Source: Rhizomys pruinosus (Eukaryota > Chordata > Mammalia > Rodentia > Spalacidae). Taken from it: DNA of 64,000 bases. The position numbers and the translations under genes are program-made. The DNA lies in NCBI GenBank assembly GCA_009823505.1, contig VZQC01005691.1, positions 2,973,598 through 3,037,597 on the forward strand, written 5' to 3'. Positions 35,431 to 46,944 of the stretch are shown here, piece after piece (the first letter of the stretch is position 1; each line of letters opens with the position of its first letter). The notes beneath the pieces were generated by a model. It was not told the DNA's origin, made no database searches, and saw nothing but the letters and a program-made list of their open reading frames with translations.

Positions 35431-35606
35431 AGGTATGTGAGGGCCTTAATGACTTGAAGAGCTAAGAAAAATAAAATTATGGAGAATTTATAAGGGCAAA
35501 GTAATATGCATAAAACAGAACAGAAAACAGTGAAAAAATTAGACAACCAAAGAGAAGTTTCCAGAAGAAAGTAACTTAGAATTTACTTAAAAACATGTGT
35601 ATGTAT

Positions 35607-35750
35607 GCTGGGCGTGGTGGCACACGCCTTTAATCCTAGCACTCGGGAGGCAGAGGCAGGCAGATCTTTGTGAGTTCAAGGCCAGCCTGGTCTACAGAGT
35701 GAGTTCCAGGACAGCTGGGACAACAGGGAGACCCTGTCTCGAAAAGACAN
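35607..35750 (+). repeat. B1 SINE ending in an N
   Basis: gctgggcgtggtggcacacg to ctgtctcgaaaagaca, then N at 35750 with no A tail, unlike the other young B1 copies. Confidence 0.92.
35750..35750. other. Single undetermined base (N), probable collapsed tail
   Basis: Replaces the expected poly-A tail of the B1 at 35607. The next base resumes non-repeat sequence. Confidence 0.95.
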
Positions 35751-35929
35751 ATCCTAAATATTAAATTACCAATTACATAGAAAACACTTCTCCACTTATA
35801 CATACATTGCCTTACACTGCCAAGTCCAATAACAAGTAAATCTAATAATGCACAAATTCCACTTTTCCTTAAAACATTTAAGATCAGCCCTATAATCAAA
35901 GTAGTACTCTAGCATTAAACATTTTCAGG

Positions 35930-36172
35930 GGGCTGAAGAGATGGCCTAGGGGTTAAGAGCGCCAACTGCTCTTGCAGAGGACCTGGGTTCGATCCCCAGC
36001 ACCCACATGGCGGCTGAGAACCGTCTGAAACTCCAATTCCAGGAGAACTCCAGTTCCAGGGGAATCCGACACCCTCTTCTGACCTCCGCGACATTGCACG
36101 ACACGGGTGCACAAACTTGCATGCAGGCAGTACATTCATACACATACAGAAATAAATAAAATTAAAAAAAAA
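35930..36172 (+). repeat. B3-type SINE, young
   Basis: gggggctgaagagatggcct head, duplicated tccaggagaactccag block, gacattgcacgacacgggtg, A-rich tail. Confidence 0.94.
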
Positions 36173-36744
36173 CAAAACACTTTCAGATGTCAGGATATAC
36201 TATCTTCTAAAACTTTAATCATAATTAAATAATTTCCATAATACAGTCTCCTTTCCTTTATCCCCCATTTGACAATTACTACATCTAACAAGAGTATTCC
36301 TGCCATCTTACAAGATGAACATTTTCCATACTTCTGTACCCCAAATGTTTTACAGATTCTAACTGACGGTGTACAGGCCATTAAGGAACAGAAATAACCC
36401 CTGCGTCTGATACCCCCTTCTCCACGCTTTGTATGGAAATGCCATTCTTGGCTCCACTTTCCACTTTTCAGGGACAAAGTGATTTTTGATAATGAATGAA
36501 ATGTAAATTTCCTGAGAAAGACCAGGATCAGGGAACTACAAATCAGTGTGCCTCACAACAACTGTAGTCACTCACAGGAAAGGAATTCAGAGTTAAAATA
36601 GTAATAATAATAAAGATTTGGGGAAAATATTTCTGTCTCAAAGTTGGAAATTTTGCCAAACAATAAATATGAGGAAGCAGGTCTTAAGACAAGAAGAATC
36701 AACTCATTCCTTGCACTTAAAGTAATTTTAAAATAAGTCTTAAA

Positions 36745-36902
36745 CTGGGCGTGGTGGCACACGCCTTTAATCCCAGCACTCAGGAGGTAGAGGCAGGTGG
36801 ATCTTTGTGAGTTCAAGGCCATCCTGATCTACAGAGCAAATTCCAGGACAGCTGGGGCTACAGGGAGACCCGGTCTCTAAAAGACCAAAAAATAAAATAA
36901 AG
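36745..36902 (+). repeat. B1 SINE
   Basis: actgggcgtggtggcacacg to ggagacccggtctctaaaag, A-rich tail. Confidence 0.94.
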
Positions 36903-37615
36903 TAAGTCTTAACTACTTACAAAATCTGTAGGTAGAAATACATTAAAATACTTTTAACCCACTAGCTTTAGTTACAATCTAATTATATTGAAATATTCAC
37001 TCGCATTTTCTTCCTGCAATTAACTAACTTCTACTCTTAGGATCATCATCTAGTAGCTGTAATAATATTGAATGTTACAATGCCTGGTATTTAGGAAATT
37101 AGCACACAATCAAAACTGAAAATTTATGAGCTAAATATATGATCTGGCTTTCTCAGGGTGAATTTTCTAATTTCAGTAACAGTATCTTCCATAACACTAT
37201 CTCTGGCAGACCCCTATCAAACAACAGAAGTGTAAGGTTACCTCAGGTTACACATTCCAGTGGCCTGGGGACACGAATTGTTATATCCACTGTCTAGAGC
37301 TAGCCAGGATGGTTCTGCTAGCTTTTTCCATGGAATTTATTTAGACAGACTGCTTTATAGGCGCAACTAGACATTTTACTGAGCTGTTCAAAGCACTCCA
37401 AATCTGAGTGATTTTGCTGATGACATATTTTCAAATATATTCTTAATATTTTCCATGAGGAAAGGAGTATATTACAAATAAAATCTAAAATGTGGCTGTC
37501 ATGTTTCATTTAAAAACAAAAATCTGTAAAAAGAAAAAAGAAAAAAAAAACAATTTGTTTACTAATGTATTTAGAGCAAGACTGAGAGCACTAAAATAAA
37601 AATACGGAATTTTGG

Positions 37616-37830
37616 AGGCTAGAGAGTTGGTTCAGCAGTTAAGAACTCATGCAGAAGACCCAGGTTTTGTTCTCAGGACCAACATGGTGGCTAACAACCA
37701 TCCATAAATCCAGTTCCAGAAGATCCAATGCCCTCTTCTGACCTCTGTGGGCATTGCAGGACATGTGTGTATTTACATATATGAAGCCAATATACTCATA
37801 CACATAAAAATAAAAATAAAATATTTTTTA
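37616..37830 (+). repeat. B3-type SINE, older
   Basis: aggctagagagttggttcag head with a small deletion, ccagttccagaagatccaat, tail cataaaaataaaaataaaat. Confidence 0.87.
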
Positions 37831-38647
37831 AAGTACAGAGTTTTGACTGGCATGGTATTGTTACTATTAGTATGGTCATAAAACAGCATGGCAGGTAATA
37901 TGCATGGAACGCTTACACGATCAACATAAAAACTGGCCAAGGTTTGCTACTCATCAGTACCTGATTCCCACACCCTCTGTAATTTCAACAATCTATTGAC
38001 AGTGTCCTCTAGTACCTGAGGATTTCCACTTCACAGGGGGACAACCTACCACACTAGACATAGATCCTCTGCCTTCTCAACCCAGTGTCTTCTTGGAGAT
38101 TTCCCTCCAGGAGGGAAGAGAACAACAAAAAGATCTTCTATACTTGGAAAACTGCAAATGAGGACCTAGCTCATTCTGGCCACATCTATTTGTCCCAGGA
38201 AACAGAGGTAGAGTTGACCAGGCCCTTACCTGCGACAAGACGGATTCTCTAGTTTTCAGCTGTAAATAGTGGTGGAAGTACCACCTTTCTGGAAAAAAAG
38301 TATCACATTAGCCCATGGAGGAAAAGCATCTCCAACCTACACCTGTAGAGAACTCCTGCCTCTCTATACCTCACAGCCATCAAATTGCTACCAATGTGCT
38401 ACCCACTACAATGTCATCAATCCGCAATGATGTGGGACTCAATCCCACTGCAGTCTCCTGTCTCACATTTCTACAGCCAAGACTGTAAGGGCTCAGGCTC
38501 TTCCTCAATGGACAAAGCCATAAAATTATGCCAAGTGCATACAAATGATTTCCCTTTGGCTAATTATTGATCACCTCTACCATAACATGACCAAATCTTA
38601 TTTCTTCAGTCCACATCTGTATCCTAATTACCTCCTGACTAAAATAA

Positions 38648-38757
38648 CTCAAGTTCCAGAGGATCTGACGCCCTCTTCTGTCCTCCATGGAAATTGCAGA
38701 ACACACGTATACTTACATAAATGCAGGCAATACACTTATACATATAAAATGTTATCT
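38648..38757 (+). repeat. B3-type SINE, 3' part only
   Basis: tcaagttccagaggatctga to tacacttatacatataaaat; the tRNA-like head is missing. Confidence 0.8.
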
Positions 38758-39006
38758 TTTTCATTACTATTTCACTCTTTTTCCCCTTCCCTTATTTTTC
38801 ATAGGTCCAAATGACAGAAACACCAGAGTTTCATGTCACTTCTGATATTCTCACAATAACAAGGATTCTCAAACTTACTTTTCCAAACCAAACCAAACTG
38901 TTTGCATAAGACTCATGCTAATGCTGTTTTGATTATAAGACAGATTTTGAAACTGAAAACTACAGTTTTAAACAAGAAACAGTTTTTAAAACTGAAGACA
39001 AGCAGG

Positions 39007-39426
39007 GCTGAGAGGGCACAGACATATAACCCTAGCACTCTGGGTACGGCTGAGAGGGCACAGACATATAACCCTAGCACTCTGGGTACAGCTGAGAAGG
39101 CACAGACATATAACCCTAGCACTCTAGGTACAGCTGAGAGGGCACAGACATATAACCCTAGCACTCTGGGTACGGCTGAGAGGGCATAGACATATAACCC
39201 TAGCACTCTGGGTATGGCTGAGAGGGCATAGACATATAACCCTAGCACTCTGGGTATGGCTGAGAGGGCATAGACATATAACCCTAGCACTCTGGGTATG
39301 GCTGAGAGGGCACAGACATATAACCCTAGCACTCTGGGTATGGCTGAGAGGGCACAGACATATAACCCTAGCACTCTGGGTATGGCTGAGAGGGCACAGA
39401 GGTATAATCCTAGCACTCTGGGTACA
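39007..39426 (+). repeat. 42-bp minisatellite, ten tandem copies
   Basis: Units begin GCTGAGAGGGCA at 39007 and every 42 nt to 39385. Variants cluster: units 5-7 share GGCATAGACA, and units 5-9 end GGGTATG, while units 1-4 end TACG or TACA. The last unit reads gaggtataatcctagcactc and flows into a B1-like tail (gccttggctacatagtgagc). Because 42 is divisible by 3, both strands have long repetitive open frames (14-residue period), which are not genes. Confidence 0.97.
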
Positions 39427-39500
39427 GCCTTGGCTACATAGTGAGCTCCAAGCTAATCTGAGCTGTATCATGGCAGCCTGTTTCAAAAAGAGTGGGCAGG
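39385..39500 (+). repeat. Old B1-like SINE, source of the minisatellite
   Basis: gaggtataatcctagcactc, ttggctacatagtgagctcc, agcctgtttcaaaaagag. The minisatellite unit equals the first ~40 bases of this element. Confidence 0.65.
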
Positions 39501-40099
39501 GGTGGTCAAGGCAAGGAGAGACACTTTGCTGATATGAAGAAAGTTGTATTAGTCTACAAAGATTAAACCAGCTATAACTTTCCTTTAAGCCAAAGCTTAA
39601 TTCATTGCAAGACTATGAAGGCTCAGGTAAGGCGGCTACAGAAAAAAGTATAAAGAGAGCATGCTGGTTCACGAGGCTTAAGAAGCCATACCCACAACAT
39701 AAAGGCACAAGATAAAGTAGCAAGTGCTGATATAGAAGTTGTTCCAAGTTACTCAGAAGGCTCAGGTAAAATAATTAATAAAGAGTCCTACACAAAATAA
39801 CAGATTTCCAATGCAGATGACATAGTTTTCTATTGGAAAAAAACAGCATCTAGGACTGTCATACCTAAAAAAAACAATGTAGTCAAAGGACAGGCTAACT
39901 TTCTGGATAACAGTTAATGTAGCTGTTGACTATGAATGAAAGCCAATGTTTATTTGCATTCCAACCATTCTAGATCCTTAAGAATTACTAAATCTACCTT
40001 GCTTGTGCTCAATGAATAAACAACAAAGATTGGATAACTGCATACCCAGCAAAGTAGACATGACAATAAAAGTAGAAAATATGGGGGTGGGGTATGCAA

Positions 40100-40372
40100 G
40101 CATGGGAATATGCAGGTGTGCATGTGAAAGCCAGAGTAGGCTGCCCTGTCACTCTCTTCCTGTCTGCCTTGAAAAGGGGTGTCTCACTGAACTGTTTCAG
40201 CAAGACTGGCTACGCAGTGAGCTCTCAGGATCTATATGTCTCTATACCCCCAGGCTGGGGTTACAGGCACACACAGCCATGGGTCCTCGATATTTGAATT
40301 TGGGTCTCCTGCTTGCATGCAGAGCAAGTGTTCTCACCTACTGAGCCATTCCTACAGCACAGTATTTTGAAC
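40100..40372 (-). repeat. Composite B4-like SINE, diverged
   Basis: On the minus strand a tRNA-like head (ggaatggctcagtaggtgag, near 40350) is followed by a B1-related part. Same architecture as 4262 and 59765. Confidence 0.5.
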
Positions 40373-40620
40373 TGTATGAAAATGAAAATAATCTGTCAAA
40401 ACTTTAATACATACATTTTTAGAAAGGAAAAGGTAAAACACTGGTGATCTGATGATTAGATAAATTAAAATCACTGCCAGTATTAAAGAGAAAAAAAAAA
40501 ATCAAAGGAAGCCCAGGAATCAAAACAAGAATCAAACACTCTGAAAGGGACTGAGCACCACTCATTCATTATTCACTGAGAATATGTCAGCCTAAATCTA
40601 ATGATAAAAACACATCAGAG

Positions 40621-40862
40621 GATGCTAAGGATGTAGATTAGTTGGTAGAATACTTGCCTATCATGAACAAAGTACAGGGTTAAATCTCTAGCACTACAAA
40701 ATCCAGGTGTGGCAGTACACACGTGTAAATCCCAGCAATTTGGGAGATGGAGAAAAGATCAGAGGTTCAAGGTTATCATCAGCTACATAGTAACTTCCAG
40801 GCCACCTGGGATACAAGAGTCCCTGTTTCAAACAACCACAAACAAAAAGCCTACCACATCAG
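40621..40862 (+). repeat. B4/RSINE1-type SINE (ID plus B1)
   Basis: The ID-like head (atgtagattagttggtagaa, tacttgcctatcatg) is joined to a B1-like part (ccaggtgtggcagtacacac ... gagtccctgtttcaaaca). Confidence 0.78.
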
Positions 40863-40863
40863 T

Positions 40864-41018
40864 CAGCCAAGCATGGTGGCTCAGGCCTATAAACTTAAGA
40901 CTAAGAAGGATAAAGCAAGAGAGTCACAAGTTCAAGATCAATGTGGGCCTCAGAGTGAGCTTTAGGCTACCAGCCTTGGCTACAGAATAAGAAACCATCT
41001 CACAAAAACAAACAAACA
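40864..41018 (+). repeat. Old B1-like SINE
   Basis: agccaagcatggtggctcag, caagttcaagatcaatgtgg, taagaaaccatctcacaaaa. Confidence 0.65.
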
Positions 41019-41020
41019 GA

Positions 41021-41252
41021 GGCTGGAGAGATGGCTCAGCGGTTAAGAGCACCAACTGCTCTTGTAGAGGACCCGGGTTTGATTCCCAGCACCCACATGG
41101 TGGCTAAGAACCATCTTCTTTAACTCCAGTTCCAGGGGGTTTGGACACCCTCTTCTGACCTCTGCAGCACTACATGACACGGGTGCACCTACTTACATGC
41201 AGAGAGTACACTTATATACATAAAATAATAAATAAAATTTAAAATAAAACAG
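41021..41252 (+). repeat. B3-type SINE
   Basis: aggctggagagatggctcag head; no internal duplication; tail ataataaataaaatttaaaa. Confidence 0.93.
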
Positions 41253-41576
41253 AAGAAAAATTAGATACCAGATAAACCAAGACTTGAAGCATTCTAAAAA
41301 ATAATTCCTCTACAAAAATCATTCATTCCTCAAAAATGTCCAGAAGTGAAAGATGAGCACTAACCAACTAGCTGATATTAAATGAGAATAGATAGATGTG
41401 TTGCCTAAACACCACCTCAAGAGAAACTGACCACAAAGGACACTGTTGGAAAAACAGACAGCACTGACTATGGACTTGGAGTATATACAAAGTACTGTAT
41501 AAATGTTAAATTTCATAAACTTGGTAACTGGACTATGATTATATAAGAAAATTCTATTTCTCTTAAAAATATTGAA

Positions 41577-41795
41577 GGGGCTGGAGAGATGGGTCAGTGG
41601 TTAAAAACACTGACTGCTCTTACAGAGAGAGGGCCTGAGTTCAATTCTCAGCATTCACATGGCAGCTAACAACTGTCAGTAACTCCAGTTCTAGGGGATC
41701 TGACATCCTCTTCTGACCTCCGTGGGCACTGCACAACACAGGTGCACTTACATGCAGGCAATACATTCTATAAAATAAAAATAATAAATAAAATG
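41577..41795 (+). repeat. B3-type SINE
   Basis: ggggctggagagatgggtca head, ccagttctaggggatctgac, tail aaaataataaataaaatg. Confidence 0.93.
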
Positions 41796-41837
41796 TTTTT
41801 TTAAGTACTGGAGAATTAAGACTTAAAGAATGAAGTA

Positions 41838-42057
41838 GGGCTGGAGAGATGGTCTAGCAGTTAAGAGCACCGACCACTCTTACAGAGGACCCCGGTTCAA
41901 TCCCCAGCACCCACATGGCGGCTGAGAACCGTCTGTAACTCCAATTCCAGGAGAACTCCAGTTCCAGGGGAATCCGACACCCTCTTCTGACCTCCCCGGC
42001 ATTGCACGCATTGCACGACACAGGTGCACAGACCTACATGCAGACAGTACATTCAAA

Positions 42058-42088
<31 letters not shown>

Positions 42089-42127
42089 AATAAAATAAAG
42101 ATTCTGTTTTTAAAAAAAAAAAAAAAA
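41838..42127 (+). repeat. B3-type SINE, young, with (AAAT)n tail
   Basis: gggctggagagatggtctag head, duplicated tccaggagaactccag block, an additional gcattgcac doubling at 42000, then about 35 nt of AAAT and an A run. Confidence 0.94.
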
Positions 42128-42283
42128 GGGCCAGGTGTGGTGGCGCCCGCCTTTAATCCTAGCACTTGGGAGGCAGAGGCAGGAGGATCTTTGTGAGTTC
42201 AAGTCCAGCCTGGTCTACAGAGCGAATTCCAGGATAGCTGGGGCTACAGGGAGACCCTGTCTCGAAAAGACCAAAAAAAGAAT
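42128..42283 (+). repeat. B1 SINE
   Basis: gggccaggtgtggtggcgcc to ctgtctcgaaaagaccaaaa, inserted in the tail of the preceding B3. Confidence 0.94.
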
Positions 42284-42514
42284 GAAGTAATCAATCTAGT
42301 AAAAATACTCAAAAAAGTAAGACAAAGAAGGAATGTGACAAAGGTTTTAAAAGCAGAGACTCGAAGTACAAGTCATACAGGAGTCCCCTCTGCTATCCTT
42401 GTAAATGTTCTATGAATGTAAATTTAATTCAAGATAAACATTTAAAAGTACTAAAAAATAGACAAAATATACCAAAAGTTTTCCAAAATACTTTGAAAAG
42501 AAAAAATCTATTAG

Positions 42515-42732
42515 CATTACTTTTTAATGCATATGAGTGTTTTACAAACATGTATGTAAGTGCACAGTGTGTATACAATGCCCACAAGACCAGCAAAAGG
42601 GTGTTGGATCCTCTGGAATTGGGGTCACTGATAGTTGTTAGATACCATGTACGTGATGGGTACTGAACCTGGGTCAGCGCTCTGTAAGAGCAGCCAGTGT
42701 TCTTAAGTGCTGAACCATCTCTCTAGTTCCAA
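42515..42732 (-). repeat. B3-type SINE, older
   Basis: ggtgttggatcctctggaat, tgctgaaccatctctctagt at the head end; diverged tail side. Confidence 0.85.
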
Positions 42733-43762
42733 CATTAATTTTTAAAAGGGAGATACAAATTTCTAATGTCAGGAATGTTAAAAGTTAACACCAGTCCAGA
42801 TCTCACTATTAGACAAATCATAGGAAAAGACCTGTTATATTTCATGCTGGTATAAATTTGAAAATAAACCCCTTGAAAGGCACAAATTATCAAAAAGGAT
42901 ACATTAAAAACAAAAACCTACAGTCTCAGATCTGCTAAAGAAGATAATGTATAATTAAATATGTGCCCACAACGAATATTCCAATATATTAGAATTCTGG
43001 CTACGTAATATATCATTTTGAACTAGTATCAACAGTAAGCAAATTTAAAAACTGGCTAGCCTTGGAAACTCTTCTTCCCAAGGAGACTTACACTACACAA
43101 AGATTTCAAAGACAACTGCCCCAAGTAAAAGCTAAAGGTCATGGGGAACCTAGCTCCTTCCTGTTCAGGCTGTCAATTTCTGAAAGATTTCTCCAAATTC
43201 CTATAATTTTGCAGAGTATAAATATCACCATGATAGCCAATCTAGGAATCAAATCAGTTATAGGAACATCTTTTTTGCAAACTTCCAAAGGGATAGTGAA
43301 AAGAATGATAGGCAAGATTTTTTTCTTCTTGTACAAGTATTTTCTTTCCCTTCATGGACAAAGGGATAAAAACACAATGGCAACAAAGGTCCTGACTAGA
43401 AACACTGAACGACAGAACAACTGTAAGAGCTGTTATTCATTTGACAGGGTCTGCTTAACTCAGAGGTATCATTCAGCTATTGAATTTTCTTCCACATCCC
43501 TGGGGTGACAGTCAGAACTGAGTGGCATGGTGTCTGAGATGTACAATGTGATTTCACTGACCAGACACCAGTCAAAGACAAACCACACCAGTTTATCTCA
43601 GGACCAGGAAACTACTTTGAAATCTGAGGATTGTTTATCTTAATAACTTGCTGATTAAACCAACGGAAGAATCTTGTTCCAAGCCAAACCATTAAATAAA
43701 GCTGAATAATGCATATAATTAGGGTTATTAAATGGCATTTCATAAGTTCATATTTACCTTTT

Positions 43763-43778
43763 TATTTATTTATTTAAT

Positions 43779-43813
<35 letters not shown>

Positions 43814-43955
43814 GTCTTTTCGAGACAGGGTCTCCTTGTAGCCCCAGCTGTCCTGGAACTCGCTCTGTAGACCAGGCTGGCCTTGAACTCACAAAGATCC
43901 GCCTGCCTCTGCCTCCCAAGTGCTAGGATTAAAGGCGTGCGCCACCACGCCCGGC
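43763..43955 (-). repeat. B1 SINE with (TTTA)n tail, near the ATP9B N-terminal exon
   Basis: About 50 nt of TTTA/ATTT then gtcttttcgagacagggtct, ending cgcccggc. Target-site duplication TCATATTTACCTTTTT at about 43748 and 43956. Confidence 0.96.
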
Positions 43956-44272
43956 TCATATTTACCTTTTTAATAAGAATACCATTTGTACATGTTAATA
44001 CAGCAACCAGAATTCTATGCATTAGCAACAAATTACTAATTTTCCCAGGTTTTAAGCATTAAAACTTCTCAGAAAATAATAAATTTGGTTTTCTCTCCTT
44101 TCAGATTATCATCATCTGGTGCAGATTAATGTAATTAATACTCTCCATGACGATGGTGTTTTCTTCAGTTTTTAATATCAACATACATCGATACATCTAA
44201 CTAATATGTCAGCGGCTATGTTTACGTAAAACTTCTGTGTACACAGCAATCAGGGAGCAAGAGATGATGAAC

Positions 44273-44446
44273 CTGGTACAAAGGAACTTCCATCCACCAC
44301 AGACAAACCACTCTAGTCCTCTTTTTCTCCGAGTGATTCTAGCTCGAGGTAACGTGTGGTAATCACTTTCATCATTCTCAAAGCCTTCTTCAGACATCAT
44401 CAGTGGCATTTCATCCAAATGGGCTGACTCATCCTCCAGCTGGTAC
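44273..44446 (-). CDS. ATP9B: ATP9B coding exon (exon 2 by inference): acidic N-terminal cytosolic segment
   Basis: This 174-nt exon reads (R)[17 protein letters not shown] and continues to [15 protein letters not shown]. The acceptor is ttaactag before G at 44446, which completes a split Arg codon. The donor is ACCAG|gttcat after 44273, leaving AG as the first two bases of a Ser codon that the next exon completes with T. The segment is cytosolic and precedes TM1. It is rich in Glu/Asp ([14 protein letters not shown]) and then turns basic ([10 protein letters not shown]), as in ATP9B. Translation runs open past the donor for about 20 codons, but those residues are intronic and do not match the family. 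Human ATP9B as I recall it has Asp where this copy has the first Gly of CGGWKF. Exon 1, coding for the first ~40 residues, was not found up to 64000. Confidence 0.96.
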
Positions 44447-44981
44447 CTAGTTAAAGGTAAGAAAAGACAGCTGAGCCAGGCTAAGCAGTCCACTGTTAAA
44501 ACAAAACAAACAAAAGAACTGCATAAAGATATTATTTTCCTTCGCCATGGTAAACAGGCAAGAAAAGAGTTGCAAGTGCAAGGAAGCCTATGTTAACTGA
44601 AGCAGCCCACAATCCTCATGCTGTAAACAATCACAGAGAAGCCTCTGGTGGGTATCTAAGACTTACTGCATTCAACTTGGTAAGAAATCTGCCATGTTAT
44701 TGTTGGCCAGAATCTACACCTTCAAGTTATATAATGCAGCTTTACAGTCCCCACTCAAAGTTTCAGAAAGTGACTTGTGATGAAACACAGTTAGTTGTCT
44801 ATACAATGAAAGGTATGAACACCATCCCTGGATTCACTGTCAGAGTTAACAGTAATGTTATGCTCCATTTATTTTATGTCTCTGTTGTTCCCTTTGCTAA
44901 AACTTTCGACTCAATGAGGAAAAAAATCTCAACTAGCTTAGGTTTTCAAGTTCAATAGTTGTTTTTCTTCCCCACCCCCCG

Positions 44982-44983
<2 letters not shown>

Positions 44984-45058
<75 letters not shown>
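44984..45058. repeat. Compound GT/GA microsatellite
   Basis: About 75 nt of GT with an internal GAGAGAGTGTGAG interruption. Confidence 0.96.
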
Positions 45059-45118
45059 TGCTAGGGGCTGCTCACATGCTAGGCCAATGTTCTACCATTG
45101 AGCTACAGACCAAACAGT
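45059..45118 (-). repeat. ID-like SINE fragment
   Basis: ctaggggctgctcacatgct and ctaccattgagctacagacc are the complement of an ID head. The adjoining GT tract is probably its expanded tail. Confidence 0.6.
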
Positions 45119-46062
45119 ACTGCCTCCAGGAAGTAGCAGCCTACTACCATCACAAACATCATCTCTAAAACATAAAAATTTACCTTTTTGACAATAATCA
45201 ATTTTCCAGAAACTATAATGGTTATTCAGTAACTGCTTTCTTATGTAACTTATAGTTAGCCTCTAGAGAAGGTATCGTCTCTATTTGAAAAGTAAGGAAG
45301 CAGACCTCTGAGTTGCTGTGAATCCAAGGCAGTGACTCAAGCTGAAATCCCCACACCCATCCTCCCAAACCCATACAGAAGGCAAATAGAACTAGTGAGA
45401 ATACACAACAAGAGACAGAATACTCAAACTTACTACATAAAGACAAAAATAAGGATTCCACATCAACACAGCTGGTGAGATATAGAGGAGCGTGCATTCA
45501 AATGTCTGTGGGCTTCTCTGGGAGAAGACAAAAGCCCCAGGCCAGTGGAACTACATAGTTAAAAGGCTGAAAGAAAAGAACTGTCACCGCAGCGCTGACA
45601 CAAAACAAAGTTCTCATCTCAGAGATAATAAGAACTAGTTTATTCTGAGTCAGATGTGAGTGACCACAGTCCAGGAACATAGATTCAGGCTGCCCCAAGA
45701 GACATGTCTCACCATGGAAGAGGTTACATGAGATTTTTGTCAGTTACAAAACACAGAAAGTCATAAATAAACCTAAGTCATATACCACAACACACTGGTT
45801 TAGATCACAGAGGCAAGTTATAGCAAAGGAGGGAAAAAAAAAATCTGCTCTGGGTATAGACGCTATCTAATGGTATTTTTCGCTTTTGGATTGGTGGATA
45901 CTAGTGGTCTGCTAAATACACATTTTAAAGATTTTCTGATAAGTCAACCCATGCTAGGTCACTGGAAATACAATTCAAGATACAGGTATAGGAAATATTG
46001 TCTGAACAGAACTCCAATCGCACAGGAAATAGCCCCCAAGAATTAACAAATGTGACTTCAAG

Positions 46063-46222
46063 AATTTTTTTTTGGTAGGGTCTTTTTGAGACAGGGTCTC
46101 CCTTAAGTCTCAGCTGGCCTAGAGATTGCTCTGTAGACCACACTAGCCTTGAACTCACAGAGATCCACCTGTCTCTGCCTCCCAAATGCTGGGATTAAAG
46201 GCGTGCAAGCACCACACCTAGC
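46063..46222 (-). repeat. B1 SINE inserted in L1
   Basis: T tract, gtctttttgagacagggtct, end caccacacctagc. L1 text resumes immediately after. Confidence 0.93.
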
Positions 46223-46944
46223 AACAAAAAAAATTTTTTTAAGTTTCTTCACAGCAAAGGAAACTATCAGTGGAGTAAACAGAGAGCCCACAGGAGAGAA
46301 AAATCTTTGCAATCTCTACTTTAGAGAGGGGGATTAATATCTAGAATATTTAAAGAACTGTAAAAAGATCTGCCAATCAACAAATTGGCTAATGAAATAA
46401 ATATTTTCAAAAGAAGGAACACAAATCACCTACAAGTACTTTGACAAGTGTTCAAACATCCTTAGTTCTCAGGGAAATGCAATTATAAATTGCTTCAAGA
46501 TTCCATCTTACCCAATCCAGAACAGCTATCATCAAGAAGGGAGATAACAACAAATGCTGGAGGATGCAGGGAGCTGGTGGGAGTGTGAACTACTTCAGCC
46601 ATATGGAAATCACTTTTGGAGATATACCGCAAATAGAATTTATTTCAGCTGGAAAGAAAAATGAAACTCATAGGAAAATGGATGGAAGTGTAAAGTATTA
46701 TATGACAGGAGGTAACTCAGATTTAGACAAAAATTTTATGTTCTATCTCATATGCAGAATCTAGCTTATAATGTCTATATGTATGGATGCATATAAATAT
46801 GAATGACTTTGGATATAGGCTATTAAACTATTAAGGAGACCACAAAGAGAGAAAAGGCATTGAGGAAAGGAGGGAAGGCAACAGGTCACATGAGACATGG
46901 AAGTGGGAAGAGGGTAATCCGGAACGTAGGTGGAATGGTACAAG

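Larger units (their letters stand above)
31540..44272 (-). other. ATP9B: ATP9B intron between the N-terminal exon and the pre-TM1 exon
   Basis: This 12.7-kb intron is SINE-rich and includes the 42-bp minisatellite at 39007 and two single-N positions (34317, 35750). Stretches over 300 bases without an identified element are 31620-32720, 33300-33830, 34350-35285, 36180-36740, 36905-37612, 37835-38645, 39490-40095, 42735-43745 and 43975-44270. I see no coding signal in them. Confidence 0.85.
2521..44446 (-). other. ATP9B: ATP9B gene, partial (four internal coding exons and three full introns)
   Basis: Four minus-strand segments encode consecutive pieces of the ATP9B N-terminal region in gene order, 44273-44446, 31389-31539, 27695-27808 and 2521-2629. 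All have canonical AG/GT borders, and the phases join without a frameshift (2/1, 0/0, 0/0, then +1 nt). ATP9A is excluded: the acidic leader [17 protein letters not shown] and the stretch [20 protein letters not shown] fit ATP9B, while ATP9A lacks that leader. ATP9B belongs to the class-2 P4-ATPases (Neo1p/ATP9 branch), trans-Golgi proteins that work without a CDC50 partner. The first exon and all exons downstream of TM2 lie outside the window, so no promoter or polyadenylation site is expected here. Confidence 0.96.

Noticed and set aside
38913..39416. 167-aa minus-strand repeat protein (GLYVCALSAIPRVL period) and its 95-aa plus-strand counterpart
   Set aside because: Both come from the 42-bp minisatellite, which is open in several frames because 42 is divisible by three. 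No start context, splice sites or family similarity.
39007..39426. CRISPR-like direct repeats
   Set aside because: Units are contiguous with no unique spacers, and the host is a mammal. It is a minisatellite.
43062..43508. 148-aa open frame followed by AATAAA near 43694
   Set aside because: Starts at TTG rather than ATG, has low-complexity middle and no family I recognise; lies in an intron on the strand opposite ATP9B. Could be part of an unnamed LTR or unique intron DNA.
44207..44272. Extension of the ATP9B N-terminal exon beyond LCT to a stop near 44209
   Set aside because: A GT donor at 44272 and the exact phase match to the next exon show the remaining codons are intronic.
44590..44958. 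122-aa plus-strand frame upstream of the ATP9B exon
   Set aside because: No recognisable domain, opposite strand to the gene, no splice or promoter evidence.
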